The position numbers and the translations under genes were made by a program. From assembly GCA_964464815.1 (NCBI GenBank), contig CAYXHF010000058.1:1-10731 (forward strand): a stretch of DNA of 10,731 bases, in the 5' to 3' direction. The notes beneath the pieces were generated by a model. That model saw only the letters and a list, made by a program, of their open reading frames with translations. It searched no databases and was not told the origin of the DNA. Origin of the DNA: UBA11524 sp964464815. GTDB lineage: Bacteria > Bacillota > Clostridia > Christensenellales > Aristaeellaceae. Below, one piece after another: positions 1-6,714 of the stretch. Positions within the stretch are counted from its first letter, which is position 1; the number at the start of each line of letters is the position of its first letter.

Positions 1-314
1 TTGACCTGATCAACAAGGGCGGCGTGGCAGCCATGAACTACTCCATCTCCGACACTGCGGAATATGGCGAGTATGTTTCCGGCCCGCGCATCCTGCCCTA
101 TGAGCAGACCAAGGCCAACATGAAGGCCGTGCTGAATGACATTCAGGATGGCACCTTCGCTGGCAAGTGGATTGCCGAAAACAAGAACGGCCGTTGCTTC
201 TTCAACAGCCACCGCGACGCGCTGGCCAAGCACCCGATGGAAATCATCGGCAAGCAGCTGCGCGAGCAGATGCTCTGGAAGAACGACTCCAACCTCGACA
301 ACGCCTCCAACTAA
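1..314 (+). CDS. ilvC: Ketol-acid reductoisomerase, C-terminal part (5' end outside window)
   Basis: The last 103 codons of ketol-acid reductoisomerase are present, in frame from base 3 to the TAA at 312-314. The enzyme isomerises and reduces acetolactate or acetohydroxybutyrate with NAD(P)H and Mg2+, the second common step of valine and isoleucine synthesis in the cytoplasm. The visible part belongs to the all-helical C-terminal knotted domain. The diagnostic stretch reads GGVAAMNYSISDTAEYGEYV and then SGPRIL, containing the conserved YSIS-TAEYG substrate-contact segment. A class I enzyme is about 330-340 residues, so roughly two thirds, including the Rossmann domain, lies upstream of the window. 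The NAD/NADP preference cannot be judged from this part. A strong terminator follows at once, so ilvC is probably the last gene of an upstream unit (perhaps with ilvB/ilvN, which are not visible). Confidence 0.95.
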   Translation, partial: DLINKGGVAAMNYSISDTAEYGEYVSGPRILPYEQTKANMKAVLNDIQDGTFAGKWIAENKNGRCFFNSHRDALAKHPMEIIGKQLREQMLWKNDSNLDNASN

Positions 315-321
315 TCCCCTT

Positions 322-360
322 CGCAGCAGAGGCGGCCCTGGCTACCTCTGCTGCGTTTTT
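322..360 (+). terminator. Intrinsic terminator after ilvC
   Basis: A perfect 11-bp inverted repeat (CGCAGCAGAGG at 322-332, CCTCTGCTGCG at 345-355) with a 12-nt loop is followed directly by five T residues (356-360). It starts 8 nt after the ilvC stop codon. This is a textbook Rho-independent terminator. It separates ilvC from the ilvD-leuACDB unit, so the latter needs its own promoter or partial read-through. Confidence 0.9.
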
Positions 361-373
361 GATTCATCGCTTC

Positions 374-393
374 TTCCGGGGCATGACCCGGAA
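374..393 (+). repeat. 7-bp inverted repeat in the ilvC-ilvD spacer
   Basis: TTCCGGG (374-380) and CCCGGAA (387-393) form a perfect 7-bp stem with a 6-nt loop, about 40 nt upstream of the ilvD start. No T-run follows, so it does not look like a second terminator. It could be an operator or a leader-RNA hairpin, but nothing else supports a role. I see no T-box signature and no leader-peptide frame rich in branched-chain codons in the 118-nt spacer. Confidence 0.4.
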
Positions 394-418
394 ATCGCGT
401 CCAACTTATTAAACTAAC

Positions 419-435
419 AGGAGGGAATTACCTTG
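419..435 (+). promoter_or_regulatory. Shine-Dalgarno site that fixes the TTG start of ilvD
   Basis: A perfect AGGAGG at 419-424 lies 8 nt before TTG at 433-435. No ATG or GTG in that frame sits at a suitable distance, and the protein alignable to dihydroxy-acid dehydratases begins right here. A consensus ribosome site therefore compensates for a weak initiator codon. Confidence 0.8.
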
Positions 436-2094
436 CTGTCCGAACAAATCAAGCAGGGCGTCGAGCGCGCCCCGAATCGTTCTCTGCTCTATGCCCTGGG
501 TCTGACCGATGAAGAAATCCGCAAGCCGCTCATCGGCGTTGTGTCTTCCTATAATGAGATTGTTCCCGGCCACATGAATCTGGATAAGATTGCCGAGGCC
601 GTCAAGGCAGGCGTTCGCGCCGCCGGTGGCACACCGATTCTCTTCCCGGCCATCGCCGTGTGTGACGGCATCGCCATGGGCCATGTGGGCATGAAGTACT
701 CCCTGGTCACGCGCGACCTGATTGCTGACTCCACCGAAGCCATGGCCATTGCGCATCAGTTCGACGGCCTGGTGATGATTCCCAACTGCGATAAGAACGT
801 GCCGGGTCTGCTGATGGCAGCGGCGCGACTGAATATTCCCACGATTTTCGTTTCCGGTGGCCCGATGCTGGCCGGTCATCTGACCGACGGCCGCCGCACC
901 TGCCTGAGCCATATGTTCGAGGCGGTCGGCGCCTACAAGGCCGGTACGCTGGATGAAGACGGCGTGCGCAACTACGAAGAAAACGCATGCCCGTCCTGCG
1001 GCAGCTGCTCGGGCATGTACACGGCCAACTCCATGAACTGCCTGACCGAGGCGCTGGGCATGGGCTTGCCGGGTAATGGCACGATTCCTGCACCCTATTC
1101 GGCGCGTATCCGTCTGGCGAAGAAGGCTGGTATGCAGATTATGACGCTGGTGGAAAAGAACATTCGCCCGCGCGACATCATGACACCTGCCGCCTTCAAC
1201 AACGCCGAAACCGTCGATATGGCGCTGGGCTGCTCCACCAACACGATGCTGCACCTGCCGGCCATTGCGCACGAGGCCGGTGTGACCATCGACCTGGATC
1301 ATGCCAACGACATTTCCGCGCACACGCCGAATCTTTGCCACCTGGCGCCCGCTGGTGACACCTTCATGGAGGATTTGGATCGCGCTGGCGGCGTCCTGGC
1401 CGTGATGAAGGAGCTGACGAAGAAGAACCTGCTGGACACCTCCGTCATGACCTGCACGGGCAAGACGATGGCCGAGAATCTGGAAGGCGTTTGCAACCGG
1501 GATGAGAGCATCATCCGTCCCATCGATGCGCCGTATTCCACCACGGGTGGCATCGCCGTCCTCAAGGGCAATCTGGCCAAGGATGGCTGTGTTGTCAAGC
1601 AGAGTGCCGTTGCCAAGGAAATGATGGTTCACGAAGGCCCTGCCCGCGTCTTTGACAGCGAGGAGGACGCTATCGCCGCCATTTATGCCAAGAAGATTGT
1701 GCCCGGTGACGTGGTGGTCATCCGCTACGAAGGCCCCAAGGGTGGCCCGGGCATGCGCGAAATGCTCAACCCGACCTCTGCCATTTGCGGCATGGGTCTT
1801 GGCGAAAGCGTGGCCCTGCTGACCGACGGCCGCTTCTCCGGCGCAACGCGTGGCGCTTCCATTGGTCACATCAGTCCCGAGGCCGCTGCGGGTGGCCTGA
1901 TTGCACTGGTGGAGGAAGGCGACCGCATCTCGATTGACATTCCGAATTGTTCCATCACCCTCAACGTGGATGAGGAGACGCTTGCGCGTCGCCGTGCCGC
2001 GTGGGTCTGCCCTGAGCCGAAGGTCAAGACCGGGTATCTGGCGCGTTATGCCAAGCTCGTCTCCTCCGCCGACAAGGGTGCAATTCTTGAATAA
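433..2094 (+). CDS. ilvD: Dihydroxy-acid dehydratase
   Basis: The 553-residue product dehydrates 2,3-dihydroxyisovalerate and 2,3-dihydroxy-3-methylvalerate to the 2-oxo acids that precede valine/leucine and isoleucine. It is a cytoplasmic iron-sulfur enzyme of the IlvD/Edd family, and the length is normal (about 550-620). Visible signatures are PNCDKNVPGLLMA with cluster Cys119, CPSCGSCSGMYTANSMNCL at residues 186-204 with cluster Cys192, and TDGRFSGATRGASIGHISPE at 464-483. Residues 45-47 read PGH, as in the E. coli type, where some [2Fe-2S] family members carry a cysteine (PCN). This suggests an oxygen-labile [4Fe-4S]-type enzyme, which would suit an anaerobe (inference). The start is TTG, chosen because of the AGGAGG 8 nt upstream. 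It is the first gene of the ilvD-leuACDB cluster and leuA follows after 30 nt. Confidence 0.96.
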   Translation: MLSEQIKQGVERAPNRSLLYALGLTDEEIRKPLIGVVSSYNEIVPGHMNLDKIAEAVKAGVRAAGGTPILFPAIAVCDGIAMGHVGMKYSLVTRDLIADSTEAMAIAHQFDGLVMIPNCDKNVPGLLMAAARLNIPTIFVSGGPMLAGHLTDGRRTCLSHMFEAVGAYKAGTLDEDGVRNYEENACPSCGSCSGMYTANSMNCLTEALGMGLPGNGTIPAPYSARIRLAKKAGMQIMTLVEKNIRPRDIMTPAAFNNAETVDMALGCSTNTMLHLPAIAHEAGVTIDLDHANDISAHTPNLCHLAPAGDTFMEDLDRAGGVLAVMKELTKKNLLDTSVMTCTGKTMAENLEGVCNRDESIIRPIDAPYSTTGGIAVLKGNLAKDGCVVKQSAVAKEMMVHEGPARVFDSEEDAIAAIYAKKIVPGDVVVIRYEGPKGGPGMREMLNPTSAICGMGLGESVALLTDGRFSGATRGASIGHISPEAAAGGLIALVEEGDRISIDIPNCSITLNVDEETLARRRAAWVCPEPKVKTGYLARYAKLVSSADKGAILE

Positions 2095-2111
2095 TGCCGT
2101 TTGGCCAGAAT

Positions 2112-2127
2112 GGAGCGTATGCTGATG
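2112..2127 (+). promoter_or_regulatory. Shine-Dalgarno site that selects the leuA start
   Basis: GGAG at 2112-2115 lies 9 nt before ATG 2125. In-frame alternatives are TTG 2101, ATG 2110 and ATG 2119. The first two have no ribosome site, and the third is only 3 nt from GGAG. The product from 2125 begins MNQIKIFDTTLRDGEQSPG, the usual LeuA amino terminus. Confidence 0.65.
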
Positions 2128-3669
2128 AATCAGATTAAGATTTTTGATACCACCCTGCGCGACGGCGAACAGTCGCCGGGCTGCTCGATGAACCTCAGGG
2201 AAAAGATTGAGGTTGCCAAGTGCCTGGAGCGCCTGAAGGTGGACGTAATTGAAGCTGGCTTTGCCATCTCCTCCCCTGGTGACTTTGAGAGCGTGAAGAC
2301 GATTGCCGAAACCGTGCGCGACTGCTCCGTGGCATCGCTTGCCCGCAGCACGCAAAAGGACATTGATTGCGCCTGGGAGGCCGTCAAAAATGCGGCCGAT
2401 CCGCGCATCCACGTTTTCCTCGCCACCTCTCCCCTGCACATGCAGTATAAGCTCAAAATGACCCCTGAGCAGGTCATTGAGCGCACCGCCGCCATGGTGG
2501 CGTATGCCAAGAAGTACACAAGCAACATCGAGTTCTCCTGCGAGGACGCCACGCGCTCCGACACGGATTTCCTGATTCAGGTTGTCAATGCCGCCGTGCG
2601 CAGCGGTGCAACGGTCATTAACCTGCCCGACACCGTCGGCTACACCACGCCGGATGAAATGCGCCGCCTGATTTCCGATGTCATGGCGGGTGTGGAAAAC
2701 AGCGACAAGGTTGAATTCTCCGTCCACTGCCACAATGACCTGGGCATGGCGGTTGCCAACTCCTTGGCTGGCGTCCTGGGTGGCGCACGGCAGATTGAAT
2801 GCACCATCAACGGCCTTGGCGAACGCGCGGGCAACACCGCCATGGAGGAAGTCGTCATGGCCATGCGCACGCGCCCTGACATCTTCGGCGAATCTCCCTG
2901 CCGTCTGGACACGACGCAGATTGCCCGTGCCAGCAAGACCGTCTACAACATCATCGGCCAGAGCGCACCGCTAACCAAGCCGATTGTGGGCGTCAACGCC
3001 TTCCGTCACGAGAGTGGCATTCACCAGCACGGCGTTTTGGCCAACAAGAAGACCTACGAGATTCTGACACCCGAATCCGTCGGCATCCGCATGGACAACA
3101 TCGTCCTGGGCAAGCACTCCGGCAAGCATGCCTTCGCCGCCCGCCTGAAGGAAATGGGCTACGAGCTGCCCGATGAGGAGCTGAGCAGCTGCTTTGAGGA
3201 CTTCAAGGTTCTCTGCGACAAGAAGAAGAATGTGACCGATCAGGACATTCTGGCCATCGTCACCCATTCCGCCACCACGGACGAGGAGGAAGTGGATGGC
3301 TACAAGCTGACGTGGTTCGCCGTGCATACCTCCAACATGACCACCTCCACCTCCGTCGTGCGCCTGTCGCTGGACGGTCAGGAGTTTGAGGCGGTCTGCT
3401 CCGGCGACGGCCCGGTCGATGCCGCCTTTGAGGCCATTGACCAGATTATGCGCCCGGTGGAGCATACGTTTGATTTGTACCGCATCAATTCCATTTCTCC
3501 CGGCAAGGACACCATGGGCGATGTGTCCGTGAAGCTGACCTGCGATGGCCGCACCTTCTCCGGTCGCGGACTGCACACCAACATTGTCGAGGCTTCCGTT
3601 CGCGCCTATGTCAACGCCATGAACAAGCTGCGTGCCTACGCCGCCCGCAGAGCGAAAGGAGAGGTGTAA
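2125..3669 (+). CDS. leuA: 2-isopropylmalate synthase
   Basis: The 514-residue enzyme condenses acetyl-CoA with 2-oxoisovalerate, the committing step of leucine synthesis. An N-terminal TIM barrel carries FDTTLRDGEQSPG at residues 7-19 (metal ligand Asp13), HCHNDLGMAV from His201 (His201 and His203 as metal ligands) and NGLGERAGN ending at Asn237. HESGIHQHG at about 295-303 belongs to the linker region that contributes catalytic residues in LeuA. The C-terminal ~130 residues, with SISPGKDTMGDVSVKL and GRGLHTNIVEASVRAYVNAM, form the LeuA allosteric domain that usually binds leucine, so feedback inhibition is likely from family knowledge. That domain argues against homocitrate synthase, which has the same barrel but usually lacks it; citramalate synthase cannot be fully excluded by eye but is unlikely directly before leuCDB. 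The start at 2125 is preferred over in-frame starts at 2101-2119 (see the ribosome site entry). Confidence 0.93.
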   Translation: MNQIKIFDTTLRDGEQSPGCSMNLREKIEVAKCLERLKVDVIEAGFAISSPGDFESVKTIAETVRDCSVASLARSTQKDIDCAWEAVKNAADPRIHVFLATSPLHMQYKLKMTPEQVIERTAAMVAYAKKYTSNIEFSCEDATRSDTDFLIQVVNAAVRSGATVINLPDTVGYTTPDEMRRLISDVMAGVENSDKVEFSVHCHNDLGMAVANSLAGVLGGARQIECTINGLGERAGNTAMEEVVMAMRTRPDIFGESPCRLDTTQIARASKTVYNIIGQSAPLTKPIVGVNAFRHESGIHQHGVLANKKTYEILTPESVGIRMDNIVLGKHSGKHAFAARLKEMGYELPDEELSSCFEDFKVLCDKKKNVTDQDILAIVTHSATTDEEEVDGYKLTWFAVHTSNMTTSTSVVRLSLDGQEFEAVCSGDGPVDAAFEAIDQIMRPVEHTFDLYRINSISPGKDTMGDVSVKLTCDGRTFSGRGLHTNIVEASVRAYVNAMNKLRAYAARRAKGEV

Positions 3670-3673
3670 CACC

Positions 3674-4948
3674 ATGGGAATGACCATGACACAGAAAATC
3701 CTGGCCGCGCACGCTGGTCTTGACAGCGTCAAGGCTGGTGATTTGATTGAGGCCAAGCTCGATCTGGTGCTGGGCAACGACGTGACCACGCCCGTGGCCG
3801 TCGGCGTGTTTGACAAGGCTGGCTTTGACCACGTGTTTGACCGCGATAAGATTGCCATCGTGCTGGATCACTACACCCCCTGCAAGGACATTAAGTCCGC
3901 ACAGCTGTGCAAGACGGCGCGTGACTTTGCGCATCGCTTCCAGATTACGCATTTCTTCGATGTCGGCCAGGTCGGCATCGAGCATGCGCTTTTGCCCGAA
4001 AAGGGCATCGTCGCGCCGGGTGAACTGATTATCGGCGCGGACAGCCACACCTGCACCTATGGCGCACTCGGTGCATTCTCCACCGGTGTCGGCTCAACCG
4101 ATATGGCCGCAGGCATGGCATCGGGCGAAAACTGGTTCAAGGTGCCCAGCGCCATCAAGGTGGTGCTGCACGGCCACATGCGCCCCTACGTGTCCGGCAA
4201 GGACGTGATTTTGCACCTGATTGGCCTGATTGGCGTGGATGGTGCGCTGTATAAGTCCATCGAATTCACCGGTGAGGGCGTCCACGATTTGAGCATGGAT
4301 GACCGCTTCACCATCGCCAACATGGCCATCGAGGCCGGCGGCAAGAACGGCATCTTCCCGGTGGATGACAAGACGATTGAATATGTAACAGGTCGCGTCA
4401 ACCGTCCCTGGACGGCCTACGAGGCTGACGAGGATGCGGAATACGAGCGCGTGGTGGACATTGATTTGTCCCAGCTGGAGCCGACCGTGTCGCTGCCGCA
4501 TCTGCCCAGCAACACCAAGGTCGTCAGCGAGGTCAAGGGGCTGCCGATTCAGCAGGTTGTCATCGGCAGCTGCACCAACGGCCGCTACAGCGACCTCAAG
4601 CAGGCCGCCGAAATTCTGCGCGGCCACAAGGTACACGAAAACGTGCGCTGCATCGTCATCCCTGCCACACAGCAGATTTATCTGGACTGCATCACCACAG
4701 GCCTGACGCAGATTTTCATTGAAGCAGGCTGTGCCGTTTCCACACCGACGTGTGGCCCGTGCCTTGGCGGCCATATGGGCTGCATGTGTGAGGGCGAACG
4801 CGCCGTGGCGACCACCAACCGCAACTTCGTTGGCCGCATGGGTCACGTCAAGAGTGAGGTCATTCTCGCCTCGCCCGCCGTGGCCGCCGCATCCGCTATC
4901 ATGGGCTGCGTGGCCGATCCCTGCGACATTGCAAAGGAGGCAGAGTAA
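3674..4948 (+). CDS. leuC: 3-isopropylmalate dehydratase large subunit
   Basis: The 424-residue large subunit of isopropylmalate isomerase, with LeuD, interconverts 2- and 3-isopropylmalate through a [4Fe-4S] cluster. It belongs to the aconitase superfamily. GADSHTCTYGALGAF starts at residue 121. The three cluster cysteines are visible as Cys300 in IGSCTNG and Cys360/Cys363 in PTCGPCLGG. At about 420 residues it is the short LeuC form common in Clostridia and archaea, rather than the ~466-residue enterobacterial type. The start is ATG 3674 with AAAGGAGAGG upstream (3655-3664). ATG 3680 and 3686 are in-frame alternatives, and the longer frame running back into leuA has no ribosome site. Only 4 nt separate it from the leuA stop, and 1 nt separates its stop from leuD, which suggests coupled translation. 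A homoaconitase-like role is possible by sequence, but the leuA/leuB neighbours make leucine synthesis the natural reading. Confidence 0.95.
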   Translation: MGMTMTQKILAAHAGLDSVKAGDLIEAKLDLVLGNDVTTPVAVGVFDKAGFDHVFDRDKIAIVLDHYTPCKDIKSAQLCKTARDFAHRFQITHFFDVGQVGIEHALLPEKGIVAPGELIIGADSHTCTYGALGAFSTGVGSTDMAAGMASGENWFKVPSAIKVVLHGHMRPYVSGKDVILHLIGLIGVDGALYKSIEFTGEGVHDLSMDDRFTIANMAIEAGGKNGIFPVDDKTIEYVTGRVNRPWTAYEADEDAEYERVVDIDLSQLEPTVSLPHLPSNTKVVSEVKGLPIQQVVIGSCTNGRYSDLKQAAEILRGHKVHENVRCIVIPATQQIYLDCITTGLTQIFIEAGCAVSTPTCGPCLGGHMGCMCEGERAVATTNRNFVGRMGHVKSEVILASPAVAAASAIMGCVADPCDIAKEAE

Positions 4949-4949
4949 T

Positions 4950-5447
4950 ATGCCCAGCGGCAAGGTTTACAAGTACGGCGACAACGTGGATACCGACGTG
5001 ATTATTCCCGCCCGGTATCTGAACGCGCCTTCTCCCGAGGAATTGGCCAAGCACTGCATGGAGGATATTGACCCCGATTTTGCCAAGCAGGTGCAGCCCG
5101 GCGACATCATCGTCGGCGGCGCCAACTTCGGCTGTGGCTCTTCGCGTGAGCATGCGCCCATTTCGATTCGCGCATGCGGCGTGTCCTGCGTCATTGCACC
5201 CAGCTTTGCGCGCATCTTCTACCGCAACGCCATCAACATCGGCTTCCCGATTCTGGAATGTCCCGAGGCGGCGCAGGAGATTGCAAATGGCGATCAGGTG
5301 TCTGTGGATTTTGCCACCGGCGTCATTACCGACGAAACGACCGGCAAAACATATCAGGCAACCGGCTTTCCGCCCTTTATCCAGAAGATTATTGCCAGCG
5401 GCGGCCTTCTGCCCTACCTGAAGGCACGCATGGATGCGGAGGATTGA
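4950..5447 (+). CDS. leuD: 3-isopropylmalate dehydratase small subunit
   Basis: The 165-residue small subunit completes the LeuC/LeuD isomerase and supplies the swivelling domain that closes the active site and selects substrate. The signature GGANFGCGSSREHAP lies at residues 56-70. The N-terminal GDNVDTDVIIPARYL and the C-terminal ASGGLLPYLK are also typical. The length fits the ~160-residue clostridial/archaeal form. Start ATG 4950 overlaps nothing and begins 1 nt after the leuC stop. A perfect AAAGGAGG (4933-4940) sits 9 nt upstream, inside the leuC end. A longer in-frame reading from 4719 is only the leuC region read in another frame. leuB follows after 5 nt. Confidence 0.95.
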   Translation: MPSGKVYKYGDNVDTDVIIPARYLNAPSPEELAKHCMEDIDPDFAKQVQPGDIIVGGANFGCGSSREHAPISIRACGVSCVIAPSFARIFYRNAINIGFPILECPEAAQEIANGDQVSVDFATGVITDETTGKTYQATGFPPFIQKIIASGGLLPYLKARMDAED

Positions 5448-5452
5448 GTACG

Positions 5453-6526
5453 ATGGAAAAGAACATTGCGCTCCTGCGCGGCGACGGCATCGGCCCGGAA
5501 ATCGTGGATAGTGCCGTAAAGGTACTTTCGGCCGTTGCGGAGAAATTCGGTCATGTATTCCACTTCACCCCTTATCTGATTGGTGGCGCGGCCATTGACG
5601 CCACGGGCAATCCCCTGCCGCAGGAAACGATTGACGGCTGCCTTGCATCCGACTCCGTGCTGCTGGGTGCTGTTGGCGGCCCGAAGTGGGATACCCTGCC
5701 TGCTGCCCAGCGCCCGGAAAAGGGTCTGCTCGGCATTCGCGCCGCCATGGGGCTTTACACCAACCTGCGCCCGGCGAAATTGTATCCAGCGCTCAAGGAC
5801 GAATGCCCGCTGCGCGCCGATATCGTGGCGCAGGGCTTCGACCTGATGATGGTGCGTGAATTGACCGGCGGCATCTACTTTGGCGAACGTGGCCGCCGCG
5901 AAGGCAAGTACGGCCCGGAAGCCTACGACACGGAAAGCTACAGCGTGATGGAAATTGAGCGCATTGCGCACGCCGCCTTTGACGCCGCCCGCAAGCGCCG
6001 CAAGAACGTGATTTCCATCGACAAGGCCAACGTGCTGGAAACAAGCCGTCTCTGGCGCGAAACGGTTCACCGTATCGCCAAGGAATACCCGGACGTGACC
6101 GTAACGGACATGCTGGTGGACAATGCCGCCATGCAGCTGGTGCGCCGTCCGAGTCAGTTTGACGTCGTTGTGACCAGCAACATGTTCGGTGATATTCTCT
6201 CCGACGAGGCCAGCCAGATTACCGGCTCGATTGGCCTGCTGGCCAGTGCGTCTCTGGGCGCGACCAAGCGTGGCCTGTATGAGCCGATTCATGGCTCCGC
6301 TCCGGACATTGCGGGCCAGAACAAGGCCAATCCCATCGCCACCATCCTCTCCGGTGCAATGATGCTCCGCTATGCCTTTGACATGACGGAGGAAGCCGAC
6401 TGCATCGAAAAGGCCATCGACCGCGTGCTCGCCGACGGTCTGCGCACGGCGGACATCGTGGGCAACTCCGGCGCAACGCCGCTGTCCTGCACAGAAATGA
6501 CAGACGCTATTCTTCAGCGTTTGTAA
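5453..6526 (+). CDS. leuB: 3-isopropylmalate dehydrogenase
   Basis: The 357-residue enzyme oxidises and decarboxylates 3-isopropylmalate to 2-oxoisocaproate with NAD+ and Mg2+/Mn2+; it forms a cytoplasmic homodimer. The order of motifs is that of the isocitrate/isopropylmalate dehydrogenase family: LLRGDGIGPEI (residues 7-17), AVGGPKWD from residue 73, substrate-binding RAAMGLYTNLRPAK, RELTGGIYFGERGRR with catalytic Tyr142, SIDKANVLE with Lys191, SNMFGDILSDEASQITGSIG with the metal aspartates, and the NAD loop EPIHGSAPDIAGQ. The length is standard for LeuB. ATG 5453 has GGAGG (5438-5442) 10 nt upstream, inside the leuD end. It closes the leucine cluster. No ordinary terminator follows; the next sequence is a MITE-like element. 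Confidence 0.97.
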   Translation: MEKNIALLRGDGIGPEIVDSAVKVLSAVAEKFGHVFHFTPYLIGGAAIDATGNPLPQETIDGCLASDSVLLGAVGGPKWDTLPAAQRPEKGLLGIRAAMGLYTNLRPAKLYPALKDECPLRADIVAQGFDLMMVRELTGGIYFGERGRREGKYGPEAYDTESYSVMEIERIAHAAFDAARKRRKNVISIDKANVLETSRLWRETVHRIAKEYPDVTVTDMLVDNAAMQLVRRPSQFDVVVTSNMFGDILSDEASQITGSIGLLASASLGATKRGLYEPIHGSAPDIAGQNKANPIATILSGAMMLRYAFDMTEEADCIEKAIDRVLADGLRTADIVGNSGATPLSCTEMTDAILQRL

Positions 6527-6530
6527 TCTA

Positions 6531-6691
6531 AGGAAGCTCTGAATCAATGAGGTAGTACGATAGCGAGCGGAATTTCTGTCAGATGCGATTGCAGAAATCG
6601 AAGGTTTCCTGGAGGTAAATCGAGATTTCTACAAGAAGCAGATGGCTGAAATTCAGCCACTGGCGTGCTGCCGAATGATTCAGAGATTCCA
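6531..6691. mobile_element. MITE-like element with terminal inverted repeats
   Basis: About 161 bp between leuB and the AAA gene are bounded by GGAAGCTCTGAATCA (6532-6546) and TGATTCAGAGATTCC (6676-6690), which are inverted copies with 14 of 15 matches. Allowing for three mismatches, the similarity runs over 21 positions per end (6528-6548 and 6674-6694, 18 matches). A TA dinucleotide flanks each side (6529-6530 and 6692-6693), the target pattern of IS630/Tc1-type elements. Inside are a perfect 7-bp palindrome around one base (GGCTGAA, A, TTCAGCC at 6644-6658), a 7-bp hairpin ATTTCTG/CAGAAAT (6572-6598) and AAATC-GA-GATTT (6617-6628). It encodes no transposase. The ends, flanks and lack of coding fit a non-autonomous miniature element; a lineage-specific intergenic repeat or a regulatory RNA hairpin is the alternative. 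Copies elsewhere in the genome cannot be seen from this window. Confidence 0.5.
6644..6658. repeat. Perfect palindrome inside the MITE-like element
   Basis: GGCTGAA (6644-6650) and TTCAGCC (6652-6658) are perfect inverted copies around a single central A. As RNA it would fold as a 5-bp stem with a 5-nt loop. No T-run follows within reach, so it is a poor terminator for leuB. It could equally be an operator-like site about 57 nt before the AAA ATPase start. Confidence 0.45.
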
Positions 6692-6714
6692 TAGCCATTC
6701 AGAAAGGCAAGCAC

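Noticed and set aside
361..432. A T-box riboswitch or attenuator before ilvD
   Set aside because: The spacer is too short for a T-box, and I see neither the conserved T-box sequence nor an antiterminator arm or specifier loop.
409..2733. A 774-codon open frame on the minus strand across ilvD and the start of leuA
   Set aside because: It lies wholly antisense to two genes with clear motifs. Its product is rich in H, G, R and A in the manner of antisense translations of GC-rich codons, shows no domain, and has no ribosome site. Codon bias on the plus strand explains the lack of stops.
3632..3673. A longer N-terminus for leuC starting inside leuA
   Set aside because: The extra 14 residues have no ribosome site and overlap leuA coding sequence. 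ATG 3674 has AAAGGAGAGG upstream and gives the normal LeuC start.
4719..4949. A 77-residue N-terminal extension of leuD
   Set aside because: This part is leuC read in another frame, and the extension is rich in R, A, P and W. The leuD start at 4950 has a perfect ribosome site and family-typical sequence.
5414..6547. A 377-codon minus-strand frame antisense to leuB
   Set aside because: It shadows a gene whose motifs are all intact, and the translation has no recognisable domain.
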